From: RUG14121 sp964533935
GTDB taxonomy: Bacteria > Bacillota_I > Bacilli_A > RF39 > UBA660
Length of the DNA stretch: 32,081 nt
Assembly (NCBI GenBank): GCA_964533935.1
Contig: CAZHOG010000012.1
Coordinates: 1 to 32,081 of the forward strand
Direction: 5' to 3'
The notes under the pieces are model-generated. The model saw nothing but the letters and a program-made list of their open reading frames with translations. It ran no database searches and was not told the DNA's origin. Numbering within the stretch: position 1 is the stretch's first letter; each line of letters opens with the position of its first letter. Made by a program: the position numbers and the translations under genes. Positions 24,196 to 31,311 of the stretch are shown one piece after another.

Positions 24196-24648
24196 CTACA
24201 ATATAGATTCAACTAAACTAACATATTCATCTCCAATTGGTTTTAAATATAATACTCTAGTATTTTCATCTATTACTTTAAATTTAATTTCAAGTCTTTC
24301 CTTAGGTAAACAATCACAAATTAAATCTGACCATTCAATTATTGAAACAGCACCTTTATTAAAATAATCATCAAATCCTACTGTTTCACATGCATCTTCT
24401 AATCTATATACATCCATATGATATAAAGGCATTTCCCCATTTAAATATTCTTTAACTAAATTAAATGTAGGACTAGTTATAGTATCATCTATACCTAAAG
24501 CTTGAGCAAACCCTTTTACAAAAACTGTTTTTCCGCTACCTAATTCTCCATTAAGACATATGATCATATTTGGGAATTTTTCGCTTTCAATATTTTGAGC
24601 CAATTCCATTGTGTCTTGATCACTTCTTGAAGTAAATTTATAATCCAT
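24196..24648 (-). CDS. tsaE: TsaE, ATPase of t6A synthesis
   Basis: P-loop ATPase that supports the TsaB-TsaD complex in tRNA threonylcarbamoylation. It shows Walker A GELGSGKT at 34-41, VKGFAQALGI, the family motif ITSPTFNLVKEY, YHMDVYRLED and VSIIEWSDLI. The start at ATG 24648 (MDYKFTSRS) follows AGGATG and gives 150 residues, the family length. A longer TTG-started frame to 24696 would overlap the promoter and terminator. First gene of a five-gene unit and close to the tsaB-rimI-tsaD operon. Confidence 0.95.
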   Translation of the reverse strand: MDYKFTSRSDQDTMELAQNIESEKFPNMIICLNGELGSGKTVFVKGFAQALGIDDTITSPTFNLVKEYLNGEMPLYHMDVYRLEDACETVGFDDYFNKGAVSIIEWSDLICDCLPKERLEIKFKVIDENTRVLYLKPIGDEYVSLVESIL

Positions 24649-24667
24649 ATCATCACATCCTAAATTA

Positions 24668-24696
24668 ATTATAAAAAAATAAAATAAGTAATTCAA
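24668..24696 (-). promoter_or_regulatory. Promoter of the tsaE operon with its -35 in a terminator loop
   Basis: TTGAAT (24696-24691), 17 bases, TATAAT (24673-24668). The -35 hexamer is exactly the loop of the terminator hairpin at 24682-24705. Confidence 0.6.
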
Positions 24697-24705
24697 TACT
24701 TATTT
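24682..24705 (-). terminator. Intrinsic terminator after the 143-residue membrane protein gene
   Basis: AAATAAGTA (24705-24697) pairs with TACTTATTT (24690-24682) around TTGAAT, followed on the minus strand by TATTTTTTTAT. Confidence 0.7.
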
Positions 24706-24719
24706 TATTAATTTACATA

Positions 24720-25151
24720 TTATTTATTTTTGTCAAATTTATTTTCTATTTTTTCTTCGCCAGTATTCATATTAACAGGTTCTAAAGAAATAGAACTTAA
24801 TTCATTTTCTTTTACTTCAGGTTTAAAAGAATTAATTTCTTCCTGCTTTAGTGGTTTAACATCAGCTTTAATAGCTTCAACAGGATCTATTGTAGTAGAT
24901 GCTTGTTTAGAATAACTATCTAAATCAAGATTACTATTACTTTCTGATTTTAAAGATTGATTAAGGGATTTTCCTTGTTCAACAGATGTAAAATCAATAA
25001 CTTTAGTTTCTTCTTTCTTAGGTCTAATTCTTTTACCAGTCTTAGCTTCCTTTAAATCTACTAAATATCCAATTAATGCAAAAATTAATATTAATGAAAT
25101 GATTAAAAACCATATATAATTATTTGCTAAAAAATTTGTAAAAGCATCCAT
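24720..25151 (-). CDS. Single-pass membrane protein with an acidic cytoplasmic tail
   Basis: 143 residues. One N-terminal helix (YIWFLIISLILIFALIGYLV) is followed by a positively charged stretch (KEAKTGKRIRPKKEE) and a long, low-complexity, Ser/Glu/Lys-rich tail with no recognisable fold. The basic flank puts the tail in the cytoplasm. An AGGAGGAAT ribosome site precedes ATG 25151. It begins 43 nt after the DUF3048 gene and is probably its operon partner. Not recognised. Confidence 0.65.
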   Translation of the reverse strand: MDAFTNFLANNYIWFLIISLILIFALIGYLVDLKEAKTGKRIRPKKEETKVIDFTSVEQGKSLNQSLKSESNSNLDLDSYSKQASTTIDPVEAIKADVKPLKQEEINSFKPEVKENELSSISLEPVNMNTGEEKIENKFDKNK

Positions 25152-25193
25152 TTTTATTCCTCCTAATTATACTATATTAAATAGTATCTTATA

Positions 25194-26285
25194 TTATGAT
25201 ATTGTTAATTCTTGTCCAACTGGTTGAATTTGAATAAATGTATTTCCATCATTTACTTTTAATTCTTCGCCAGTAGATTTTAATTTATACTCAGTTTGAG
25301 CAGAACGACTAGCTTTAGACCAAGTTATTTCTACAGCTTTACCGTTACTAATATAATATCCTTCTCCACTACCTACATTATCTAAATTTTGTCTTCCTTT
25401 ATAATCACCTGCAATAGTAGTATTTTTTACTTGGTAAGTAATTATATTTTTAAATGTATATTGCTCTTTAGTAACATAATCAACATGAGCTTTGCCATTA
25501 ACACTTCTTTTATAAACTTGTGCTTCTGAATCATAATCATAATGATCTTTTAAACTATTTGAATAAACAATATCAACACTATTAGCATCTTTAACTAAAG
25601 AATCATTTTCATAATTTATTGGATCTACACTATAATTTAATAATAGATCTTTATTTGTTTCTTTTCTATAACCAAGTTTTTCAGTAGCTTTGTCTAGCAT
25701 TTCTGTTTTAGTATATGCAGTATGTTCTGTAGAAACAGGTAACGAATTATCTTTCCAAAAATATTTATTTCCATAAGTTAATCCATTAATATTATTAACT
25801 CCTAAAGTACTAATATCACTTTGAGCCATTTCACTCCATCCCCAGTGAACATATATTGCATCATTTTCTAATGCATAATCTAAATAATAATGCCTTGAAC
25901 TTCTAATTGTACCAATTCTATCAACATTTACATCTTTAAATAATGCCATCATTCTTGTGATACCACCCTCAACAATCATCTCATACATTATATAAGCATT
26001 TTGTAGTCCACTCTGATAAGGTCTTGCAACGCCAATATTATTTATCATAACGGCATATGGGCGAGTTTTTGAATTTACATCTACAATTTTTAATTTAGAT
26101 TCTTCAACAACTTCCTCTTGTTTTTTATTGTTAAATTTTATTGGTAATTCTTTTTTATAAAAAAATCCAAAATATACACCAGCAGCTATTACAAGCACAA
26201 GTAACAATCCAATAATACTTAACATTATTTTTTTCTTTTTACTTAAGTTTCTAAAAAAATGTTTTTTACTTTTATTTCTTTTCAT
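25194..26285 (-). CDS. DUF3048 (YerB-like) membrane-anchored protein
   Basis: An N-terminal membrane helix (IMLSIIGLLLVLVIAAGVYF) after a strongly basic start (MKRNKSKKHFFRNLSKKKK) anchors an extracellular domain. SKTRPYAVMINNIGVARPYQSG, MYEMIVEGGITRMMALF and VDRIGTIRSSRHYYLDYALE are the DUF3048 signatures, and VEITWSKASRSAQTEYK closes the domain. B. subtilis YerB is a lipoprotein; this protein uses an uncleaved anchor instead. 363 residues, full length. AGGTG lies 6 nt before ATG 26285. The biochemical function of DUF3048 is not established. Confidence 0.88.
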   Translation of the reverse strand: MKRNKSKKHFFRNLSKKKKIMLSIIGLLLVLVIAAGVYFGFFYKKELPIKFNNKKQEEVVEESKLKIVDVNSKTRPYAVMINNIGVARPYQSGLQNAYIMYEMIVEGGITRMMALFKDVNVDRIGTIRSSRHYYLDYALENDAIYVHWGWSEMAQSDISTLGVNNINGLTYGNKYFWKDNSLPVSTEHTAYTKTEMLDKATEKLGYRKETNKDLLLNYSVDPINYENDSLVKDANSVDIVYSNSLKDHYDYDSEAQVYKRSVNGKAHVDYVTKEQYTFKNIITYQVKNTTIAGDYKGRQNLDNVGSGEGYYISNGKAVEITWSKASRSAQTEYKLKSTGEELKVNDGNTFIQIQPVGQELTIS

Positions 26286-26308
26286 CTTTTACACCTATCC
26301 TTAAACAA

Positions 26309-26337
26309 ATTATAACATTATTATTTATAAAAAAAAA
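26309..26337 (-). promoter_or_regulatory. Candidate promoter of the DUF3048 gene, overlapping a terminator T-tract
   Basis: TGTTATAAT gives a perfect extended -10 (26314-26309). The -35 position 17 bases upstream is TTTTTT from the T-tract of the terminator at 26337-26360. Confidence 0.5.
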
Positions 26338-26360
26338 TACCTTAACTTAAATTAAGATAT
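26337..26360 (-). terminator. Intrinsic terminator after the 173-residue membrane protein gene
   Basis: ATATCTTAA (26360-26352) pairs with TTAAGGTAT (26345-26337), with one G-U pair, followed by eight or more Ts. Confidence 0.7.
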
Positions 26361-26368
26361 TTATTATT

Positions 26369-26890
26369 TTATTCACTCTTACATTCAGAATATGAAGATG
26401 ATTCATTAGAAAATTTAAAAATGTTTGAATTATCTTTATTTTCATCTTTATTAAAGATTAATTTAGATCCTTCAGCATCTTGTAAAACTAATTCTTCGCC
26501 ATTAAAATCTCCAAGCATTTTATCATTTTTATTATTAAAACAATTATTGCTATATTCTTTACTAACTTTAAATGTATAACTATCAGATACTTTAGAAACT
26601 TTGCCTGTTTTAACAATACATGCTTCAGAACATTTTGAAAAAATATATGTTCCATCAGCCTCAATCAATAATTCATTTTTAATATGTTTAACTTCTGGAT
26701 CATTTTCAATATAATATGATTCTTCACTCGTATAAAAATTAACAATATTACTTTCAATCTTTTCTTCTTGAGGAGAATTATTTTTTGTATCTTTATTCTT
26801 AGTTAAACATAATGCTAAAACTGCAATAACAATAAGTATTACAACTAGAATATCAATTATAATAAATATTTTCTTTTTCTTTTCTTTCAT
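26369..26890 (-). CDS. Single-pass membrane-anchored extracellular protein, unknown
   Basis: ATG 26890 is chosen because AGGTGATAAT lies just upstream and MKEKKKK then begins a standard anchor helix (IFIIIDILVVILIVIAVLAL). The extracellular part (about 140 residues) is Asn/Asp/Ser-rich with two Cys pairs (CSEACIV; NNCF and a late SECKSE). It has beta-like segments resembling small META/lipocalin-type domains: GTYIFSKCSE, YTFKVSKEYS and LGDFNGEELVLQD. The Cys at LALC is not in a good lipobox. It has its own promoter and terminator. Not recognised. Confidence 0.65.
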   Translation of the reverse strand: MKEKKKKIFIIIDILVVILIVIAVLALCLTKNKDTKNNSPQEEKIESNIVNFYTSEESYYIENDPEVKHIKNELLIEADGTYIFSKCSEACIVKTGKVSKVSDSYTFKVSKEYSNNCFNNKNDKMLGDFNGEELVLQDAEGSKLIFNKDENKDNSNIFKFSNESSSYSECKSE

Positions 26891-26912
26891 ATTATCACCT
26901 ATTATATTTAAT

Positions 26913-26941
26913 ATTATAACATTTATTATAAATAATTTAAA
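26913..26941 (-). promoter_or_regulatory. Promoter of the 173-residue membrane protein gene
   Basis: TTTAAA (26941-26936), 17 bases, TATAAT (26918-26913), with TGT before the -10. Confidence 0.5.
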
Positions 26942-26953
26942 CAAAATAAAAAA

Positions 26954-26971
26954 AGATATTTTTCAATATCT
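26954..26971 (-). terminator. Intrinsic terminator after smpB
   Basis: AGATATT (26971-26965) pairs with AATATCT (26960-26954) around GAAA, followed by seven Ts. It overlaps the smpB stop codon. Confidence 0.7.
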
Positions 26972-27388
26972 TCCTTCTCTTTCTAAATCTCTTTTCTTAA
27001 TTGTTTCTCTTTTATCATATAGTTTTTTACCTTTAGCTACTCCAATTAAGATTTTGACTTTACCATTTTTAATATAAAGTTTTAGAGGTACAATTGTTTT
27101 TCCCTCAATAGAAATATATTCTTTTAATTTTTTGATTTCAGATTTATGAAGAAGCAATTTTCTACTTCTTCTTTCATCATGATTAAATATATTTCCTTCT
27201 TCATATTTAGCAATATACATATTAATTATATTTGCTTCATTATCTTTGATAACTACAAAACTATCTTTTAAATCAATAGAGCCTTTTCTAATACTTTTTA
27301 TTTCAGTACCTTTTAAGGCAATTCCTGATTCTAATTCAGATTCGATATAGTAATCAAAATAAGCTTTCTTATTCTTTACTTCCGTCAT
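26963..27388 (-). CDS. smpB: SmpB, tmRNA-binding trans-translation protein
   Basis: Binds tmRNA and delivers it to stalled ribosomes. NKKAYFDYYIESELESGIAL, then KGTEIKSIRKGSIDLKDSFV, IAKYEEGNIFNHDERRSRKLL and KGKKLYDKRETIKKRDLERE are the family signatures. ATG 27388 follows AGGA by 8 nt; the longer frame to 27403 has no ribosome site. At 141 residues it is slightly short, with the terminal basic tail cut to EREGRY. It overlaps the rnr stop by 20 nt, so RNase R and SmpB, partners in trans-translation quality control, are translated together. No tmRNA gene lies in the window. Confidence 0.96.
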   Translation of the reverse strand: MTEVKNKKAYFDYYIESELESGIALKGTEIKSIRKGSIDLKDSFVVIKDNEANIINMYIAKYEEGNIFNHDERRSRKLLLHKSEIKKLKEYISIEGKTIVPLKLYIKNGKVKILIGVAKGKKLYDKRETIKKRDLEREGRY

Positions 27389-29489
27389 CTTTTTTATCCT
27401 CAATAATTAATTCAAAATCAATCATAGCAGTTATTTTTGATGCTGCAACACATTTTACTTTTACTTTATCTCCGATACGGAAAGATTTTTTTGTACTAGA
27501 TCCTATTAAAGCAAGCTTTTCAGGAACATAATTATAATAATCACCTTTTATTGATTTAACTGGTACTAAGCCTTCTACTAAATTAGGCAATTCAACAAAG
27601 AAACCAAAATTAGTAACAGTACTTATGATTCCTTCATATTCTTCACCAATATGGCTTTCCATATATTCAGCCATCTTCATGTCCAATGTATCTCTTTCAG
27701 CATTAATAGATGCAACTTCTCTTTCAGAAGCATTTTCACACAATGGAACTAAAGAATTTTGTAAATACTTAATTGTTTGCATAGACATATCTTTTTCAAC
27801 TAAATATTTTTTTAACAATCTATGAACAGTTAAATCTGGGAATCTTCTTATTGGTGAAGTAAAATGAGTATAAGCTTGACTTGCTAAACCAAAATGTCCA
27901 ATATTATCTGTTGAATATTCTGCTTTTTTCATACTTCTTAGTAACATACTAGATAATATTTCAAATTCAGGAATATCACCTAATTCAGTTAATAATTTTT
28001 GCATTGATCTAGGAGTTAAATCAACAACCTTAGATTTTAATTCATAACCCATAAGTTTAACTAAATTTACAAAATCATCAATCTTTTCACTATTTGGAGT
28101 TCCATGTACACGATATACAAATGGTAAATCCATATTATAAATATGAGTTGCAACAGTTTCATTAGCAACAATCATAAAGCTTTCAATTAATTTTTCTCCA
28201 TCTTCACGTTCACGTTTGACAATATCAACAGCAACTCCATTTTCATCTTGAACTACTTCTGCTTCATCTAAATCAAAATTAATGTATCCACGAGATGAAA
28301 TTTCTTTTTGTAAAATATGAGCAAGATTATTCATTTCTTTTAATGTTTCTGCAAATGGTTCATAACCTGGCTCAATTATATCTCTTAAAATAATATCATT
28401 AACAGCATCATATGTCATTTTCTTATTACTTTTAATATATGATGGAAATATATCATAATTTACAACATGTCCTTTACTATCAATATCCATTACACAACTC
28501 ATTGTTAATCTAATTTCGCCTTCATTTAATGAACAAATACCATTAGATAATTTATGTGGTAACATTGGAATAACAGTATCAGCCAAATAAGCAGATGTTG
28601 CTCTTTGGTAAGCTGCATCCCCTAAGGCAGTATTTTCTTTAACATAATTAGAAACATCTGCAATATGAACACCTAAGCGATATAGACTTCCTACTTTTTC
28701 AAAACTAATAGCATCATCTATATCTTTTGTATGTGCCCCATCAATAGTAAAAATCATTTCATTAGTTAAATCACGACGATTAACTAAATCTTTAGGATCA
28801 ACATCATTAGGAATATCATTAAGCTCATTTTCGACTTCTGGTCCAAAATCAGGATCAAAAGAATATTTATAAGCAATACTTAAAATATCAACACCTGGAT
28901 CATCTTTATGTCCTAAAATTTTACTTACTTTTGCAAGATATTTTTTCTTACCTAATTCTTTAATTATTTTAACAACAACTTTGTGACCATCAACACAATT
29001 TTTGGCACTATCTTGATCAATAATAATTTCTAAATCTTTTTTAGTTTCATCTAACTTCAAAGTAACAATATCATCAACAATTGAAATTTCTCCAACCATA
29101 TCTGTTAACTTACGGTCTAATACACGAAGAATTCTTCCTTCTTTTTTAATTCCATTACGAGTAATTTCAGCAAGAACTACATCATCATGAGTAGCACCAT
29201 TCAAATCATCAGCAGGAATATATAAGTCATCTTCTTTATCAAGTAAAACAAAACCAAAACCTTTTTTATTTAAAGTTAATTTACCAATTTTTAAATTAGT
29301 ACAATTTTTAAGTAAAATATATCTTTCTTTTTTAGTTTTATAAATAACATATTTTTCAGATAATCTTTCTAATTCATCTTGAACTTCTTTATATTCTGCA
29401 GCAGTAGTTAAACCTAACATATCATTTACTTCAATTACTGTTTTTGCTTCATGAACATCATCTAATATATTTAATATTTTTTCTTCCAT
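27369..29489 (-). CDS. rnr: RNase R, 3'-5' exoribonuclease
   Basis: Processive RNB-family exonuclease that degrades structured and nonstop mRNA. A winged-helix N-terminus (1-60) is followed by a cold-shock domain (LTLNKKGFGFVLLD near 71-84) and a second cold-shock region. The RNB catalytic centre is DGAHTKDIDDA at 250-260, with RLGVHIADVSNYV after it. PFVYRVHGTPNSEKI, FTSPIRRFPDLTVHRLL and a C-terminal S1 domain (YEGIISTVTNFGFFVELPN near 620) complete the usual order. ATG 29489 lies 9 nt from AGGA; ATG 29498 is too close to it. It starts 12 nt after the pilin-like gene and runs into smpB. The C-terminal Lys-rich tail is shorter than in E. coli. Confidence 0.97.
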   Translation of the reverse strand: MEEKILNILDDVHEAKTVIEVNDMLGLTTAAEYKEVQDELERLSEKYVIYKTKKERYILLKNCTNLKIGKLTLNKKGFGFVLLDKEDDLYIPADDLNGATHDDVVLAEITRNGIKKEGRILRVLDRKLTDMVGEISIVDDIVTLKLDETKKDLEIIIDQDSAKNCVDGHKVVVKIIKELGKKKYLAKVSKILGHKDDPGVDILSIAYKYSFDPDFGPEVENELNDIPNDVDPKDLVNRRDLTNEMIFTIDGAHTKDIDDAISFEKVGSLYRLGVHIADVSNYVKENTALGDAAYQRATSAYLADTVIPMLPHKLSNGICSLNEGEIRLTMSCVMDIDSKGHVVNYDIFPSYIKSNKKMTYDAVNDIILRDIIEPGYEPFAETLKEMNNLAHILQKEISSRGYINFDLDEAEVVQDENGVAVDIVKREREDGEKLIESFMIVANETVATHIYNMDLPFVYRVHGTPNSEKIDDFVNLVKLMGYELKSKVVDLTPRSMQKLLTELGDIPEFEILSSMLLRSMKKAEYSTDNIGHFGLASQAYTHFTSPIRRFPDLTVHRLLKKYLVEKDMSMQTIKYLQNSLVPLCENASEREVASINAERDTLDMKMAEYMESHIGEEYEGIISTVTNFGFFVELPNLVEGLVPVKSIKGDYYNYVPEKLALIGSSTKKSFRIGDKVKVKCVAASKITAMIDFELIIEDKKDDGSKE

Positions 29490-29500
29490 ATTTATCATTC

Positions 29501-29851
29501 CTATCCATTCAGTGAGTACTCACATTTTTTTTCACCATCAGCACGAGTTACTTTAATAAATTTATTAGTTAACTCTTTTATTGTTTTAGTTTCTTCTATT
29601 AATCCACTATCTATTAAATCAGAAATTTCAATACTTGATCTCGTTGAACAATTATTATATTTATCACTGCATAAACTTGAATCAACATATACACATGCTG
29701 CATTTTCCAATTGTTCTTTTAAAGCATCATCATTACTTTTTTCAGTAGATCTTAAAATACTTACTATATTTGCCCCAATTACTAAGCTCATTAATGTAAG
29801 TATTCCAATAGTAGCCATTAGTTCTATTAATGTGAATCCCTTTTTATTCAT
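29501..29851 (-). CDS. Orphan type IV prepilin/pseudopilin-like protein
   Basis: 116 residues. The N-terminus MNKKGFTLIELMATIGIL matches the type III signal peptide: basic leader, G before F, and E at +5 of the mature form. A single hydrophobic helix follows, then a small C-terminal domain with four Cys (AACVY, SLCSD, NNCST, KKCEY). A prepilin peptidase would cleave after the Gly. No pilus ATPase, PilC or peptidase gene lies in this window, and the gene heads the rnr-smpB operon. AGGTGAGAAT precedes ATG 29851. It may be a component of a Com-like DNA-uptake or secretion pseudopilus encoded elsewhere. Confidence 0.82.
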   Translation of the reverse strand: MNKKGFTLIELMATIGILTLMSLVIGANIVSILRSTEKSNDDALKEQLENAACVYVDSSLCSDKYNNCSTRSSIEISDLIDSGLIEETKTIKELTNKFIKVTRADGEKKCEYSLNG

Positions 29852-29872
29852 ATTCTCACCTATCATATTTAT

Positions 29873-29901
29873 ATTATAACTCGATAAACAATAAAAAAAA
29901 A
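29873..29901 (-). promoter_or_regulatory. Candidate promoter of the pilin-rnr-smpB operon, overlapping a terminator T-tract
   Basis: TATAAT (29878-29873) lies 17 bases from TTTTTT (29901-29896), which is the T-tract of the secG terminator. No better -35 is present. Confidence 0.45.
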
Positions 29902-29923
29902 GACAACTATACTTTTAGTTGTC
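29902..29923 (-). terminator. Intrinsic terminator after secG
   Basis: GACAACTA (29923-29916) pairs with TAGTTGTC (29909-29902), followed by nine Ts. Confidence 0.87.
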
Positions 29924-29934
29924 ACAAAGTTTCC

Positions 29935-30153
29935 TTATTTAATAAATAATATAAATGATATTACAAAGAAAATAATTCCTAAAGCTAAAGTAAGACGACT
30001 TATAAATAATTCTAAACCTCTTTCTTTAGTTTGTTGAAATAAAGAATCAGCACCACCAGTTATTATTTGACCAGCATCTGAAGCTTTATTACTTTGTAAT
30101 AATACTATTGCTATTAATAATACTGAAACTATCAATAAAATTGTTTCTAACAT
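29935..30153 (-). CDS. secG: SecG, preprotein translocase subunit
   Basis: 72 residues. Two membrane helices flank the conserved middle: LLIVSVLLIAIVLLQSNKAS, then GGADSLFQQTKERGLELFISRLT and LALGIIFFVISFILF. SecG aids SecYEG-mediated export. ATG 30153 (MLETILL) follows GGATG by 8 nt and matches the family start, so the ATG at 30168 is rejected. It lies 57 nt after a membrane-anchored gene and just before a strong terminator. In many Firmicutes secG neighbours rnr and smpB, and that order is kept here. Confidence 0.94.
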   Translation of the reverse strand: MLETILLIVSVLLIAIVLLQSNKASDAGQIITGGADSLFQQTKERGLELFISRLTLALGIIFFVISFILFIK

Positions 30154-30210
30154 ATTATTCACATCCATTTCGTTTTATAATTTATCATACTTAATTGTTT
30201 TTTACAACAA

Positions 30211-30777
30211 TTATAGTCCTAATTCAGCTTTAACTGAATCAGTATTTTCAATATATTTAACTATTGATTTATTACTTACTTTAATTAAAGTCAAATCTCC
30301 AACTTTTAAATCTTCAACAGTTTTAGCTTTAGGATTTGTTGCTTCTCCATTAGCATAATATTTTGCATTCATTGAATCTTTTAAATCAGCAGTATATATC
30401 TTAATTGCTTTTTCTTTACTAGAATAAGCAGATACTAAATTTGCATAGTAGTTAGCTTGTAAATCTTCACTATTATATACTAATACATAATAATCAGAAT
30501 ATGGTCTATTCAATAATGAACCTAAAATAGTTTTACTATAATCAAAAGTAACTTCTTGAGTTTCTTCTTTAGCATTTTTATTAAATAAATCTTTAGTTAC
30601 AAATATTCTTGTAAATAAATATGATCCTGCAACTAATACTAATACAATTAAAAGTATAATTAAAAATTTCTTTATTTGTCTTTTTTCTTCTGTTTGATCC
30701 AATTGTCTAGATAATTTCTTTAATTGCTTTTTATCAATCTTTGAATCTTTAATTGTTTTTTCTTTTAAATCAGCCAT
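30211..30777 (-). CDS. Membrane-anchored protein with a possible thioredoxin-like fold lacking CxxC
   Basis: ATG 30777 (MADLKEK) follows AGGGTGATAAGA. A basic cytoplasmic start with many Lys precedes one helix (FLIILLIVLVLVAGSYLF). The extracellular part has the thioredoxin pattern: strand YYVLVYNSEDLQANYYANLV, strand KAIKIYTADLKD, then VGDLTLIKVSNKSIVKYIEN, as in the late strands of the fold. There is no Cys where the CxxC would be, so it is unlikely to be a redox enzyme. It lies directly upstream of secG with its own promoter, so it may be a chaperone-like or adhesion factor at the export site. The fold is inferred only from pattern. Confidence 0.6.
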   Translation of the reverse strand: MADLKEKTIKDSKIDKKQLKKLSRQLDQTEEKRQIKKFLIILLIVLVLVAGSYLFTRIFVTKDLFNKNAKEETQEVTFDYSKTILGSLLNRPYSDYYVLVYNSEDLQANYYANLVSAYSSKEKAIKIYTADLKDSMNAKYYANGEATNPKAKTVEDLKVGDLTLIKVSNKSIVKYIENTDSVKAELGL

Positions 30778-30797
30778 TCTTATCACCCTTAGCACAT

Positions 30798-30826
30798 ATT
30801 ATAACACAATATTTTTTACAAACCAA
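30798..30826 (-). promoter_or_regulatory. Promoter of the secG unit
   Basis: TTGGTT (30826-30821), 17 bases, TATAAT (30803-30798), with TGT before the -10. Confidence 0.55.
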
Positions 30827-30839
30827 TTATTTTAAATAT

Positions 30840-31247
30840 TTATTTATTAAAAATATTATTTTTTAATTCATAATACTCTTTCATATCTAAAACAGCTTGA
30901 ACATATTCTTGTTTTGTTTCTTTATTATTTTTACAATAGTTAGAAAATGATGTTATCAACGAATCAATAAAATTATTAGATTCTTCATTTTTAATACTAA
31001 ATGATATACAATTTGTATCTACATTCAACTTTTCATTATTTTTAAGAATCAATAAAGCACCTTTATATCTTTCCATTTCTAGGGCTACTGCAAGTGAATT
31101 TCCAAAATTTCCACTTGGAAGTGGCATTGGGATATTATTTAATAAAATTGTATTAAATAAATTTTGAACACTATCCTTATTTTCTTCTTTTTCATAGTTA
31201 TCTAATGCATTAACCATTCTTACAAATACTTCATAATTATCTTTCAT
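30840..31247 (-). CDS. Small soluble helical protein, unknown
   Basis: 135 residues with no signal or membrane segment. Alternating helical segments: NYEVFVRMVNALDNYEKEE, SVQNLFNTILLN, FGNSLAVALEMERYKGALLI, then a long helix QEYVQAVLDMKEYYELKN. A central IPMPLPSGNFGNSLA loop and the helix pairs recall ankyrin-like or TPR-like packing, but there is no clear repeat. GAGGTAATGAT precedes ATG 31247. It follows a terminator and has its own promoter candidate. Not recognised. Confidence 0.6.
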   Translation of the reverse strand: MKDNYEVFVRMVNALDNYEKEENKDSVQNLFNTILLNNIPMPLPSGNFGNSLAVALEMERYKGALLILKNNEKLNVDTNCISFSIKNEESNNFIDSLITSFSNYCKNNKETKQEYVQAVLDMKEYYELKNNIFNK

Positions 31248-31264
31248 ATCATTACCTCATATTT

Positions 31265-31293
31265 ATTGTAACACGCTTAATAAAAAAAATAAA
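31265..31293 (-). promoter_or_regulatory. Weak promoter candidate of the small helical protein gene
   Basis: TGTTACAAT gives an extended -10 (TACAAT at 31270-31265). The -35 position (TTTATT) falls in the T-rich tail of the upstream terminator. Confidence 0.4.
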
Positions 31294-31311
31294 AGAATAA
31301 TCTTTTATTTT
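31286..31311 (-). terminator. Intrinsic terminator after the DUF4367 gene
   Basis: AAAATAAAAGA (31311-31301) pairs with TCTTTTATTTT (31296-31286) around TTAT, followed by more Ts. It overlaps the stop at 31305. Confidence 0.72.

Noticed and set aside
25169..25187. Inverted repeat ATACTAT/ATAGTAT as a terminator between the DUF3048 gene and its neighbour
   Set aside because: It is AT-rich and lacks a T-tract on the minus strand; the next ribosome site follows at once. Read-through is expected.
26891..26962. tmRNA gene next to smpB
   Set aside because: No space of about 350 bases without a gene exists near smpB, and no tRNA-like ends are visible.
30187..30215. AATTGTT/AACAATT hairpin as a terminator before secG
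   Set aside because: The stem is short and AT-rich, and no T-tract follows on the minus strand.
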